A stretch of DNA of 64,000 bases from Apostichopus japonicus (GCF_037975245.1 NC_092576.1:38705111-38769110); one strand, 5' to 3'; counted from the stretch's first letter, positions 1 through 11,130 are shown. Notes: generated by a model not told the origin, from the letters alone. Program-made: numbers and translations.

Positions 1-299
1 ATTCCAAAGTTTAATGACACTATTTACAAAAACCGATGGGCAATATCATTGCAAGAAAGATTCGTGCAAAAAGACGTGAGATGTCCTTGTGTTATAAGAA
101 TGGAATGTTTTGTTATAAATTAAACAAAAATCGAACTTAAGCGGTAAGAGCCCCTTTATATATTTTGAACATGAAATCAACCACTTGTAAACTGTAGGTA
201 TTACGAATATTAAGAAGCCTTAAGGGAAGAAAACGGATGTGGTTTGCACGATAGACTTAGCCAAAATACCAACAACTCTGTTTTTTTGAAAATATGTAA
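1..299. other. Left edge, no recognised feature
   Basis: AT-rich sequence. I see no open coding segment, RNA gene or repeat that I can name. It may be the 3' tail region of the degenerate LINE that follows on the minus strand. Confidence 0.4.
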
Positions 300-1080
300 A
301 CGATTCAAGTAGGAAGAGTAAGCGTTACCCCATTTACAAGAGGATAGGATTTTTAACAAAGAACATCGATACGGTGTTTCCAGGTGAGGTTGGAGTAGAT
401 GTAAATGCCGAAGAAATTGGCTTTATTAACTAGGTAAATTGTGTTACAATCAATGAATAAATCAACAGTGCCAAGCTTACGCAGCAAAGCATGAAAGATC
501 ATTAATTTGGTTTATAAATATTTAATGATAATTTATTGGATTTGTACAATAATGAAACCACTTTTAACTCAGTATTTACTGTACGTGGCCCGAATATGAG
601 GTCTTTATGTTTATGAAGAAGACATGTGTCGTCTGCAAATGAGGTAAAGGAGAGTACATATCATTTATGTTAGCAAGAAATAATAGAAGTCCAAGAATGG
701 AGCCTCGAGGTACACCACAATTGATATTAAAAATAAATGGAAGAACCTTTGTTTATACGCACTGTTTGAATTCTATCTGACAAATAACTATGAAACCGAT
801 TAAAAGTCCCCGATCGCCATAGTGGTTCAGTTTACTTAGCAAAATTATGTAATCCACAGTGTCAAATGCTTTGGATAGACCTAAAAAAAGTACGAAAACT
901 AATTTCTTTACTATTAAAACCATCTGTGATATACTTCACAATGTTGCTCACTGCCATGAAGGTGGAAATGTTGTTGCCAAAGCCAAACTGGTCGAAGAGA
1001 GTATACTATTCTGAGTTACAAAACTTATTAACCTGGAATTACATGATACGTTCTAGGACCTTTGAAAAGATATTTCTAGT
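300..1080 (-). mobile_element. Degenerate non-LTR retrotransposon, reverse transcriptase relic
   Basis: Read on the minus strand, broken frames give recognisable reverse transcriptase pieces in the right order. Near 880-800 there is LSKAFDTVDY, the palm-domain block that carries the first catalytic aspartate. Near 715-670 there is GVPRGSILGLLLF, the block preceding the catalytic YADD. Near 640-610 a decayed equivalent of FADDT follows. Near 420-350 there is a FLGI-type thumb segment followed by LTWKHRIDV. Stops and frameshifts are frequent, so this is dead. The equivalent site beside gene copy 2 (left of 30360) lacks it, so it probably inserted after, or at the border of, the duplication. The family looks CR1/L2-like, but I cannot place it precisely. 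Confidence 0.75.
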
Positions 1081-2127
1081 AACCGTCTGAGTCACTACAT
1101 AATTTACAAATGTAAACTAGAGGGGAATACCCCATCAGAACATTTTTCTTGATCTGATTATTATAGATCTGAGATCACGTGACAAAATATTACCTTCCAA
1201 TTTTATTACACATGAAAAAAATAAATGAGAATTTTGCATCTTTTGATTTTTACAATGAATATCGACTTGACATTTACCGATGTTGATGATCAATTATATT
1301 AAATTACAGCTCTTGTCCAATACTTTGGGTTGTTGGGACTTGTCTTAATACCTTACGTTATACCTTATATACCTTATGTATAATTTAAATATAATCCTGC
1401 TCCTTTTGAACTATAACTCTGTTTTTTTTTTCAGGGAAGGACCCCACATCCTGCAAAGGAATCGGATTAACGACCATAGAAACACAACCCTTCCTTTGGT
1501 ACACTTTCTATCATAAAGGTTCTTGACCCTTCACATAACAGGCAAGGATAGTTTACCATTTTGCAAATGTAATATTGTAGCAAATTCAATAAAAAGATGA
1601 GCAAAAATTAATACGTAACTTAATTTGATTGATTAGTTCTCCTCTCATATAACTTAGTTAAAGAAAAGTGTCTGGCAACATACCGAATAGTGTAGCACTT
1701 AATCATACTTATTTAATTGTGCTAGATATGTTCCTTGTAATTCTTCAGTCATCACACAGAGCTTATCAGTGGCGTGCGTAAAGGGTGAGTGAACATGGCC
1801 CATGTCCCCTACTCTACCGTCATTCGAGGGGAAATGGAGTCGTAGGCATTTTATCCATTCAGTCTGAGGATAACGTTAACCTTTCCACACACACACTTAT
1901 ATCCTAACACAAAACAGATTCCGATTATTTATTAGCAAAGCCTTGCATGAATACCTGACCATAGACCTAATTAATGCCCCGATGATGTGTAATTGTAGAT
2001 CAATATTTTAACCCTTTGCTTTCCACGGACAAAATCCAAAACCAATACACGAGAAACGTTTTAGTTCACACCTGTTTTTAATATTTACATCAATGTTCTC
2101 TGTACTTGACAACGTATTGCCATCTTT
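1081..2127 (-). other. 3' flank / 3' UTR region of NLR copy 1, duplicated at 30.4-31.3 kb
   Basis: This stretch aligns, with substitutions and small indels, to 30370-31307 next to the second gene copy. Shared blocks include one around 1290-1345 with 30610-30665 and one around 1750-1850 with 30830-30950. It follows the stop codon of copy 1, so it should contain the 3' UTR. An AATAAA on the minus strand at 1933-1928 is a possible polyadenylation signal, but it is not conserved in copy 2. I see no other gene in it. Confidence 0.55.
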
Positions 2128-2191
2128 CTATTCTGCTTTGAGATTTCGGTTTCCTCTCGAGGCTATCCAGGTCTGTTGCCATGGTTTATCT
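2128..2191 (-). CDS. NLR copy 1, terminal coding exon (tail, PWQQTW)
   Basis: This is the last coding exon of NACHT gene copy 1. It follows a CAG acceptor at 2194-2192. One base completes an Arg codon begun in the previous exon, then the frame reads DKPWQQTWIASRGNRNLKAE and stops at TAG. The second gene copy has the same acceptor, length and stop position (TAA), with a mix of synonymous and replacement changes. That makes this frame and end credible. The peptide matches no domain I know. It is hydrophilic with two Trp and gives a short C-terminal tail after the second A-B-C-D module. Confidence 0.65.
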
Positions 2192-4342
2192 CTGTTGAGA
2201 ATAAAGTAATATCAACTGTACAAAAATGTTAACCGACATAGCCAAGCATTCCTATATCATATATTGTACATAGAATTGTCACCAGTACTTCCAAATTAAC
2301 ATATCAAACAAATTGACATTCTGCTCTCCCAGTTCATGGCAATTGATAACTTAGAACCAAGTTGGCGTTAACAAGGTAAATAGATGAAAATCAATATCTT
2401 GAAAATATATAAGAATAGCAGAGTGACACCATGTTAACAGTTTTTCATATTTACTTATATTAAATGTAATAAACTACAGCAATGTTATATGTCTAAACAG
2501 TAAAGGAATGAATATATTTATTTAATTTAATAGTCTTAAGTGTTTTTGCATGTTTATAATTTCTTTATATAGCAATAATGAATAGATGATATGTTATTAT
2601 CAAAATTCGGAGTCACCTTATCAAATTTGCACTAACATCAGTGTATGATTTCTTAAAATTTGAACTTTAACCCTGATATTTACATAAATATTTAACATTT
2701 CCACACAAGTGACATTGTAATTAGTTGGATGCAATGCCGTGGGTATAATGATATGTTCTATGTTGGGATGAAAGGAAACCGTTCCTTTTGCATGTGTGTT
2801 GTCTCATATTTATAACGTGCACTTTATTATTATTCTTTCTTACCTATAGTGATGGCGGAACAATTTCACCTGAAGAAAATCGAAAAACAACAACGTAACG
2901 CAATATAACACATAAAGCTATTAATTCCAAGCAGCCGCCCTCCCAAGCCCCCTCCCACAGAAGACCTATGTGTTCTTCTGACAAGGCCTAGCCGATAAAA
3001 CATGACTGCCCCTTAGCGACTTTCTCTCAAAACACACAAACTAATATATACATCTATGGAGCCAATAGCTCACATTTGTAATCGACTTCCTTTAATCATA
3101 ATAAACTTATAATTGTATAATGTGTTTATAATCACACATAATTATTCGATACTAACCTTTCGAATTAACCATTTATTTAAACTGTATGGAATAGCCGTAT
3201 GTTACATATAGCCACATTTGTATTCCAAAATAAGAAACTTCAAACAATTAAATGTAACTTACATTTCCCTGGTCTTTTCCTCAATTAACTTTTCATGCTT
3301 GCCAACTAATTGTTGTGTCTTTAAGCTGTGCTAACCTATAGTTTGATTAGTTGTACAGTTTGATTAGTTGTTACAGTCAACAATCCAAGAACATAAATGT
3401 TGTACCCAAATCAAGATTCTATTATTCACATACCATCACATCCATCCTAGAGAGTATTTAAAACGTTTCTTCAAAAGAATGAATTTGAAACATAATTTAA
3501 GTGTTGACATGTCATACTGTTACAAAAGATTGATATTTCATACCCAAGATATTAAGCTTTAAGTATAACGTTACTTATTTGAACCACACTATGAAGGCTA
3601 TATAAATGATCAGTCCAGTTTCTTTGAACAGGGCTTTATTACGATGTTTAATCTATCGTTTTTGTAGTTTAATTATTGGATATTAAATAAAATGTTTAAT
3701 AAAATGTTAAATAAAATGTTAAATACGATATTTAGCGTTAAATATAGTGCTACTTATTTGAACCCAACTATTAAGGCTACATAAATGATCAGTTCAGTTT
3801 CTGAGTACAGGGCTTTATTACAATGTTTAATCTATCGCTTTTGTTTTTTTAATTACTGGATATTATAATAAAATGTGATTTTATATTGACAACAGTTCCC
3901 AGGTAAAACAATATCCCCGTACAAAAATTGTAATGAATTGCAAGAAAAACCCCAAATGGAAACCCCTCACATCGTTAACTTGCCTTTAAATAAATTACAC
4001 ATTCAACACAAGAGTAATTATTTAGCTTATCCTGGCTGAAATAAATACTACACTTAAAACATTAAGGAGGTTCTACTACCTATAGGGAAGTCAAATCAGA
4101 ATAAAATGCACATCTTTCCGGAAACCTTCAGGGGATTTTTTATTTTATTTTTTGTGTGTTTAGCAATTTGTATCAGGTATAAATGTCTTCAATGACACAC
4201 GTGTTATAGATTTAATTTGATTAAAGTGATGGCTATTATATAAGGAATGAAACATGAATTTCACATTACACATGTATATGAGTGTATCATACTGGCCGAT
4301 TTACCAAAGGAAGTATAACATTTACTATTTGCATAATATTAC
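2192..4342 (-). other. Introns of NLR copy 1 around the 26-bp microexon
   Basis: Apart from the microexon at 2844-2869 this is intron, alignable to 31372-33900 in gene copy 2. Around 3560-3870 a segment of roughly 200 bp is tandemly duplicated: the blocks starting near 3555 and near 3745 share a GATCAGT...CAGTTTCT...TCTATCG pattern. I see no other coding potential. Confidence 0.5.
2844..2869 (-). CDS. NLR copy 1, 26-bp microexon
   Basis: A very short exon bounded by CAG at 2872-2870 and a GTAAGA donor at 2843. It encodes VKLFRHHY plus two bases (AG) of the next codon. It starts in phase 0 after the preceding 48-bp exon and ends in phase 2, matching the next exon. The paralogous exon at 32541-32566 has identical length, phase and splice sites (VENFRRRY). 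That conservation is the main support, since 26 bp alone would mean little. Confidence 0.6.
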
Positions 4343-4390
4343 CTCTTGACGATATTCTGCATCCGTCAACTCATCACCAACGGGTTTCAT
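4343..4390 (-). CDS. NLR copy 1, 48-bp exon (GDEL..AEYRQE)
   Basis: Exon of exactly 16 codons with CAG acceptor at 4393-4391 and GTAATA donor, encoding MKPVGDELTDAEYRQE. It is phase 0 at both ends. The copy-2 exon at 33901-33948 reads TKSIGDELTEAEYRQE, with conservative changes and the same boundaries. It is short, acidic and predicted helical. It joins the D2 exon to the C-terminal tail. No domain is recognised. Confidence 0.7.
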
Positions 4391-4576
4391 CTGTATATAA
4401 CAAATTGTAAAATGAAATGAATACCAATACAAGTATAAATACAGAGTAGATATGGAGGATCACCCGAATGGATACAGTAACAGACCAGCTGAAAATCAAA
4501 ATGAAATAAAACTCTTAGCAAACTGCTTTTCCAATAGAGAGCCTTTGTAAGAGAATAAGTAATGAGAGATAATTAC

Positions 4577-4674
4577 CGGGAAGTGTATAGAACGCCCAAA
4601 TGTCAGAATCCAACGAACAGACTGGATATTTAGTTTGAAGTGGCCTTCGCTGAATCCATAAGGAATCCAGAAAA
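4577..4674 (-). CDS. NLR copy 1, module exon D2
   Basis: A 98-bp exon from a TAG acceptor to a GTAATT donor. It encodes FWIPYGFSEGHFKLNIQSVR then W and about ten further residues to HFP. It is the second occurrence of module part D and resembles D1 (LDLQSGRW core) of the same gene, but is longer. The conserved SGRW of the other three D exons has become SVRW here, a possible sign of relaxed constraint. The paralogous exon is 36244-36341, same length and phase (enters phase 1, leaves phase 0). Confidence 0.7.
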
Positions 4675-6070
4675 CTAAAATATAATTAAAAACAAAACAG
4701 GATTAGGGTAGGTAATCAATAGCAATAAGCAAACTAAGAAAATGCAATATAGAACGGCAGTCAATGATGTAATCTATGTCTGGATCAGGTTAAACGTCCA
4801 TAGATTCAGGTACTGAGAAAGTAAGGGAGCAAGGAATATGTGTTATCGACAGAAATATATAACAGAACAAAATATTTGAACCGTCTGGTTGCATCCCAAC
4901 ACTGAAATAGGTTTATGGCAGAAGGTTCGAGTTACCAATATTCGAGAATTAAGAAGACTCTGTAAAATATATTCGCAAATATTCAGTATCTGTTCTTTTA
5001 TGTTGCAATCTGGTGCAGGTAAACTAAAGTGCATGTCACCGAAACAAATATTATCATAAGAATTATGTATCAACAGAGGGTCGTGGACAATTGAACTGCA
5101 TCCATTAAGTTCTAAAGCTGCATAGTAGAGACGATTTTGTTGATAACAATTTGTTCTTTCTAATAGAAAGTCTATCGTTCTTCGGATACATTTAGCCTCT
5201 CATGATGCTGTTCACAATCACGGAAACTGAATGTGGAAAATCGCATTTTCTTTACATTGGTCCGACCTACTACTGCCAACTGTTAAAAAGTCATAAAAAA
5301 TACTATGATGCATTACGATGAGAATATGTCCTTCAAGCGTGAATTTTGCGTAAAATACATGATCCTTTATAGACATATATCGGTAAGTTAAACAAGCGCT
5401 ATGCTGTGGAATATCTTGATGAAAACGTAAAAAGGACAAATTGTTTTTAGAATTATTTCAGATTTTATTCTGTATTATTTTGTTATTTTTCTTTTAAGTC
5501 CTGTTGTATTTCGTCTAAAACGTCTTCAAAAGGAGCTTTGCATGTTTATTTCATTAAGCGTCAGAGCAAGCAGCTACGTTGATGTCAGATATGAGTGTGT
5601 TAAACATGTGCAGCCTGTGCGATCTGTACCTCTCTCACCAGTTCACTACCCTCAGTCCCTCATTCAACCTCGTTAAGGTTAACATATGCAAGCTCACCAC
5701 TTTTATATATACTATGCAGTGGCTGTTTGATTGTTCTTTAACTGGTCAATGCTTTATTTACGTTTGTAATCATTTGATATCTTAATTATTCCCGCTGTGA
5801 AAGTAAATATAAGAGAAGATCAGTACATTACAGTAAACTTGACTGATTTTAATTTTACATAGTTCCAAGCCCTTTCTCAGCTATGTCACTCATTTGGTTA
5901 AATATCTTTCTTCATCTGCGTTAATAGAAGAAATGTACTTATTCTGGCCGGGACTAACATGATCTCAAACTGTATCTTAAAGTTTCTTGAATTTCAAGAG
6001 GAAAAGGTGAAGAAGGCAAGAGATAGTCATCAATTAAAAACTAATCAACCAATAATGATCGTTACTGTAC
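4675..6070 (-). other. Intron of NLR copy 1 between C2 and D2
   Basis: Alignable to 36342-38046 in gene copy 2, for instance 5350-5400 with 37200-37250 and 5860-5910 with 37810-37860. I see only small accidental ORFs and no supported gene. Confidence 0.5.
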
Positions 6071-6144
6071 TTGTAAGTTCCTTTGATATCATGTTGAACA
6101 AGTCATGCATCGGTGTATAAGGAGGTAGAATACAGTCAGAAAAC
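6071..6144 (-). CDS. NLR copy 1, module exon C2
   Basis: A 74-bp exon bounded by CAG at 6147-6145 and GTACAG at 6070. After one base completing the previous codon it reads FSDCILPPYTPMHDLFNMIS and KELT. The C-x-L-P signature matches module part C1 (FTNCALPASI) of the same gene. Copy 2 has the same-length exon at 38047-38120. It enters in phase 2 and leaves in phase 1, as C1 does. Confidence 0.7.
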
Positions 6145-6374
6145 CTGATGATTAAGGAAAAGAAAATTTGACTAACAAAGAGATAAAATCAGAGACTCGC
6201 CGGTGATAAGAAGCTCGATTCGAATGAACTTTAAATGAATCATTTAATAAGTAGTACCATTTTGTATTTCCATACCCGTCTGCATAATACTCCAGCTACA
6301 CGGCGTCTTGGATTCTCGTTCAATTTATTAAATACTCTCCGGTTATATACCACATCTAATAACAAGCTGGATAA

Positions 6375-6772
<398 letters not shown>

Positions 6773-6799
6773 AAGAAGGAAAATTGCACAGTATAACAA

Positions 6800-7330
6800 G
6801 TATAGTTCATCACATTTTAAATCCTGGCTGCCTTTATGTAAAATTCCGATACTTTTAGAAAGTCTTTTTGATAAAATCTTAAAATATTTTCTTTCCATTT
6901 CAGTTTATGATCTATAAGTAAACCAAGACATTCGTCACAAAAACTCATTCTGTATTAACCTCATTAACAGTAATATCCAGATCAGTATTAAAACGGATAT
7001 TGCAAAATAGAATGCAACTGTTTTGCTAACATTGAGAGATAACGTTTTAACTTCGACTTTGGAGTTCTTTTCTTATAATTTCTCATAGTACCTTGATGTC
7101 ATCAACGGAATACAAATTATAATCATTTGGATACATTACACGTGTCGTTTGTATACAAGATAATCAATCTGGGCCTAATAGACGCTTGATGCACATCGCA
7201 AACTGTATTTAAAAAAAAAAAAAAACTGACTTTAAAGCACTGATGTGGACATATTGCTTTCTGTTCGACAAATAACTAGTTAGCCAGTCACGAACAATAT
7301 CCCGATTTACGTACTGTTAGTGTAAGCTAA
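6800..7330 (-). mobile_element. Degenerate LINE reverse transcriptase relic shared by both gene copies
   Basis: On the minus strand around 7196-7160 the peptide DVHQASIRPRLIILYTND resembles the RT block GVPQGSILGPLLF.LYINDM, and around 7110-7090 a decayed YADD-like segment (SVDDIKVL) follows. Frameshifts and stops abound. A short remnant of the same block lies in gene copy 2 at about 39050-39130, so this insertion predates the tandem duplication. Confidence 0.55.
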
Positions 7331-7679
7331 GGCCTTCTATCACTTTACTTCAACAAATTTCTTTGTTCTGAAGATTTATTGTAAAAGTTTTCTTTCTCTG
7401 TCTCATTTTGTCTCTCTTTTACTCTCTCATTCATTATATTCCTTACCCGATGATTGTTCTTTCATTATTAGTTTATTTCTTTAATCAATTTCTTCTTCAT
7501 ATGTTTTGTTTTACTTTTTTTATTAGCTTAACCTGTTAAAATTCATGAAGTATTTATGAACTATTATATTAAGTATATTAATAATTCCTCTATTGTTTCC
7601 ATCATTAAAATTAATTAGTTTTTTTATCAAGTACTACTAATATTAAGTACTACTAATATTATTTATTCATTTTACTTAC

Positions 7680-7888
7680 AAGAGTTGGTTGAATCTTTGA
7701 GAGTGTTGTATATAGTTTAATATTCCATTTAATTCATGCGCATTCATTTCTCTCCCTTCCTCTGTCTGTATGTGCATCCTCTCTATTAATGTTATGATTG
7801 GTAGAGAGAGACCAGAGGAGAGGACAATATTCCCATCTCCATCAATCTTACTGAAGGACCGGACTAGATGCACCCTGTATATGGGAAT
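7680..7888 (-). CDS. NLR copy 1, module exon B2
   Basis: A 209-bp exon after a pyrimidine-rich CAG acceptor (7891-7889), ending at a GTAAGT donor. It starts in phase 0 and leaves in phase 2. It opens IPIYRVHLVRSFSKIDGDGN and continues through LSSGLSLPIITLIERM to ILNYIQHSQRFNQLL, about 69 residues. It is clearly homologous to exon B1 of the same gene: IPI start, FSK[VI]D, SG[IL].LP and a final [LF][FL]NY....RF..L. The paralogue at 43594-43802 has identical length. It looks alpha/beta with amphipathic segments, but I recognise no named domain. It is not an obvious leucine-rich repeat. Confidence 0.8.
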
Positions 7889-9468
7889 CTGAAGAAAGGA
7901 AAATAATAAATAGAATTAATTCCATCGTGTTATTTCATAGAATAAATACTTGAAAATTATAAAATTATAATTCTTTTAGGAATATCAACTATATTGTTGT
8001 TTTAATCTAATATTATTCAAATAATATTTTGTTTATTTTAATCAGATTTGTTGTATTGTTTGTTGATTATTTAATAATTAGTGGTTTGAACTTGTTGAAA
8101 AAAAAGGTAATTTTATGTGTAAAGTGTGTGTAATTACCTTTTTTTATCATTGTAAAATGTTAAAGGGTAAACAAGAGGGTTAGGTTAATTACAGAGATCA
8201 GTCATTGCCATTTCTGTTGAATGAATCAAAGGCGTTTAAGAGAGGTGAGGGATGGACGGAACAAGGGATGTCAGGGGTGTAGGGAGGGGTGTGTTCTGGT
8301 AAGTAAGGGTGTGCTAAAGTTAAGTGATATTTGGTCGGGTGTTAGGAGAGCGAGGATATGGTTTACCCTGGTGAATGTTATATTTATATTTTCAAAGCGT
8401 GTCAAGGGGTGAGAAACGGATCGATGGGTGTCATACTGGGCAAGGATGGGTAAAGTAGGGGTAGTGAGTGGTGCTTTATGGTGGGGGAGCATGGAAACCG
8501 CTTTCATATCTTAAATGTAATGTATGTTTTTTTTTTATGGGAGAGGAGGAAAACTGCAGAAACGAAAATAATTTTATGAAATTAATATAATACCGCTTTA
8601 TCAGGGATTAAAGTTTAAGACTTATTTTGTGTTTAACTATGATATTATAATTTATTAATAATATATATGTATGTTTTATGTCTTTATCTTGAATGTGGTA
8701 TTATAGAGATGTTAATTACACAATCGGATCCTTGTTATTATTTATTTTATTTAAGTGTTGTTTAACTGTTAATACTTCTTTAATCTCTGTTCATCATCGT
8801 TATCATAGACAGTAGTCGATTCAGGAGCTACCATATCATGACGAGGGTAAAATATGAGGGAGTGGTAGGTTAGTTATTTAAGTAGATTTATATCAGGGTT
8901 ATACTGTATGCAATGTTACTGTTGAATACATATAAGTTGAGTGACAATTTAATGTACGGGGGAGGGGTTGGTGTATTCAATTTTGTGATGTTCTTATCTT
9001 GAAAGTCTAACTGTTTAAGTTTTATCATATGTAATGATTGAGGAAGACCACTTTGTGTTTAATCTAACCTTATCGTAGCCACGAATTCAATTAAACTGTA
9101 CCTCGTGACTTAATGAGTTGGAGTGGAATGATATGTAGTTTGAGGATTTAGCCCAGGGTTATAGGAAAGTGAACAGTGTACCTTTCAGAGGAATGCGTTT
9201 TGCAATATCGACTCATTCCATTAAAGACAGTCAATTAAGGTAGAAACACGGATAGTTATTAATAGTTGTTCTTATTTTAAAATTTGTTGAATGTTAATGT
9301 TAATGCTCGATTGTATTCATATTTTAATAACACATTTCAATAAAAGATCAAAAGTAAACAATGCTTAATTATGTTATCTTCCTCACAATAAGTTGATCGG
9401 GGAGATATTATGTAATGATACAATTCTGCATGTATCATAGTCACGTGACCAAATGACGGTGTACTTAC
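7889..9468 (-). other. Intron of NLR copy 1 between A2 and B2, with a conserved block
   Basis: Alignable to 43803-45878 in copy 2. The block 8775-8875 is well preserved in copy 2 (45135-45240). It could read VAPESTTVYDNDDEQRLKKY on the minus strand and VTPESTTVCDNDDELRFKKY in copy 2, but it has no convincing splice sites and stops at once in copy 1. I treat it as intron. A G-rich stretch lies at 8220-8500. Confidence 0.45.
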
Positions 9469-9561
9469 ATTATGACTGGACGCTTTCAGTAGGAGCTCTA
9501 TGGCTGACCTCTGTACTGACACTGTCTTTGTCACTGATGACCACATCTTGTGAGCACAACT
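9469..9561 (-). CDS. NLR copy 1, module exon A2 (altered acceptor and 2-nt deletion)
   Basis: Counterpart of the 111-bp exon at 45879-45989. In copy 2 the exon begins after a TAG acceptor; here the aligned site reads TAT, so that acceptor (next to 9586) is gone. Copy 1 also lacks 2 nt inside the exon near 9521. A canonical CACAG acceptor at 9564-9562 gives a 93-bp exon in phase 0 reading SCAHKMWSSVTKTVSVQRSA to KASSHN, open to the GTAAGT donor. Beyond the deletion the frame matches copy 2 (VQRTAIDLLMKASSHN). The first 15 residues are out of the ancestral frame. The exon therefore may be used with a novel N-terminal part, or may be decayed. Confidence 0.5.
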
Positions 9562-10014
9562 CTGTGATAGTTTGAATGTCATCAGCATATAACAAGAAAC
9601 ATATTGTTGTATCGATTAAATATGATTAATGATAAGGTATATGATAAAACACGATGGTTTTATCGTGTAAGGGCGCACTGTACGGTACATACAGAACTTA
9701 TGTAAGGACCCAACTCCTGAAATCCGATATGTCAAAACACTACCATGCCTTATATAGCCATGGTGACCAGTCGTCTTGGACGGGATGAATGCATTAGTGC
9801 AAGTATAAACGATTGATATTTAAACGTACGTAACTGGCCATGGGAGATAAAAGAGAAAATAACAATAAACAAAAGGTTATACATAAAAGTTTAAGAAAAA
9901 ATAAACAGCAGGATACTCCTTATTTCTAACTCCCACCTTTCCAGACACCACCCCCTCCCTTAAGAACAAACATTCAAACACACTCAATTCACACAAAACA
10001 AAAGTCTAACCAAC

Positions 10015-10070
10015 CTTCTTCCATCGACCGGATTGGAGATCAAGATGACAGGCATTACTCGGCCACAAAA
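10015..10070 (-). CDS. NLR copy 1, module exon D1 (LDLQSGRWKK)
   Basis: A 56-bp exon between a CAG acceptor (10073-10071) and a GTTGGT donor. With one base from the previous exon it encodes VLWPSNACHLDLQSGRWKK and ends in phase 0. The copy-2 exon at 46539-46594 differs at only 2 of 56 positions (Arg to Lys in GRW), which makes D1 the best conserved of the small exons. The LDLQSGRWKK string faintly recalls a kelch-type blade, but one such motif is not evidence for that fold. Confidence 0.75.
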
Positions 10071-10796
10071 CTGGGAAACAGAGTAAACATGAAATCAAGA
10101 AAGTATATTTATAAACAAACCAAAGCTATGTGTTTAAGACTCTGAATACATTAAAATTAAGTAACTTTTCTTTAAAATAGATACATTTATAAATAACCAT
10201 TTTTATTGGAAGAATTTTTATTTATGTTATTCGCCGTATGATTCCCTTTACAGATATGAGTTAACGACATTGAATGGTTTCAAAATTTCTAAAGCAGTTA
10301 ATATGTATCATTATTGTTACCATAAAGTAGAACAATTAGTGACAAATATCAAAATGAAAGAAAGGATCCCGGTGCATGCTGAATGGCAGTAAATATTTAT
10401 TTATCATTTCAAACTTTCAAGGATTTCTCTTTTTACTTGTGGTTTCCAGACTTGTCTATTACTGACGTAGATGGTTGAATCTAACTAATTATGATGTCAA
10501 TTATATGATCCCACCAGCCCTGTATAATTGTTGCATTTACACAATATCATTACTATCACTAATGAAGTCATAGTATTCATCTCATAATTAATAACACTCA
10601 TGTAACCCAAGTCTGTCATTTATCTACTTATAGTGTACTCTTGCCATGTATCAACCTCTGATAAAAAGGAGTTTGTTTGAACAATTTAATATAAATACAT
10701 CCATTTGTAATGTTTAATTAACAATGTTTAAAAGCCAAAGCACATGAGTGTACTTTAATATAATTTTGCTATAACCAGTGTTTGCAACATTACACA

Positions 10797-10906
10797 GTCT
10801 GTACTGTAACCATTATACCTTGTATTATAACACAATGTATTGTTAGCCATACCGTGTATTGTAACATACTGTATATTAGCCATATCTTGTACACACATAG
10901 CCATAC
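10797..10906. repeat. Short degenerate repeats of the C1 splice-donor sequence
   Basis: Just downstream of exon C1 on the minus strand, variants of the exon end plus donor (plus-strand core CCATACCTTGTA) recur about four times, at intervals of about 20-45 bp, mixed with TGTATTGTAACA units. Each carries a GT and could act as an alternative donor. In copy 2 this stretch is interrupted by a Harbinger-like insertion. Confidence 0.5.
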
Positions 10907-10983
10907 CTTGTACATTCTTTCTTTTTAATTCTTCTGGGATTTTCTCTGGTCTGATTGATGCAGGTAGTGCGCAGTTAGTAAAC
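10907..10983 (-). CDS. NLR copy 1, module exon C1 (C.LPASIRPEKIPEEL)
   Basis: A 77-bp exon from CAG (10986-10984) to GTATGG. It completes a Trp codon begun in B1, then reads FTNCALPASIRPEKIPEELK and RKNVQ plus one base. It enters in phase 2 and leaves in phase 1, exactly like C2. The copy-2 exon at 48109-48185 has the same length (FLNCTLPASIRPEKIPEELR). The part is charged and probably helical after the C.LP signature. Confidence 0.75.
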
Positions 10984-11084
10984 CTGTGATAATAAAATAA
11001 ATATATCAACTGATGTAAACAACCAGCTCACCTTACTGTAGCCATGAAACATAATGATTAACAGAGATAACATCACAAACATTT

Positions 11085-11130
11085 AGCCTTTAAAGAAGGT
11101 CCTGCTAGGATCGAAACGTCAGGCCAAGTT
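11085..11130 (+). other. Hammerhead-ribozyme-like motif, degenerate
   Basis: The stretch contains a 6-bp hairpin (GGTCCT, loop GCT, AGGATC, with one G-U pair), then GAAACGTC. Short outer arms GCCT and AGGC could pair around it. This is the arrangement of hammerhead stem II followed by the GAAA box. The first conserved box, expected as CTGATGA, is only TTAAAGA here, so activity is unlikely. Hammerhead motifs of this kind are known from Penelope-like retroelements. The aligned region of gene copy 2 (about 48310-48350) lacks it, so it marks a small insertion in copy 1. Confidence 0.35.

Noticed and set aside
8775-8875. Block conserved with 45135-45240 that reads PESTTV.DNDDE
   Set aside because: No splice acceptor and an immediate stop in copy 1; conservation is no better than other intron blocks between recent paralogues.
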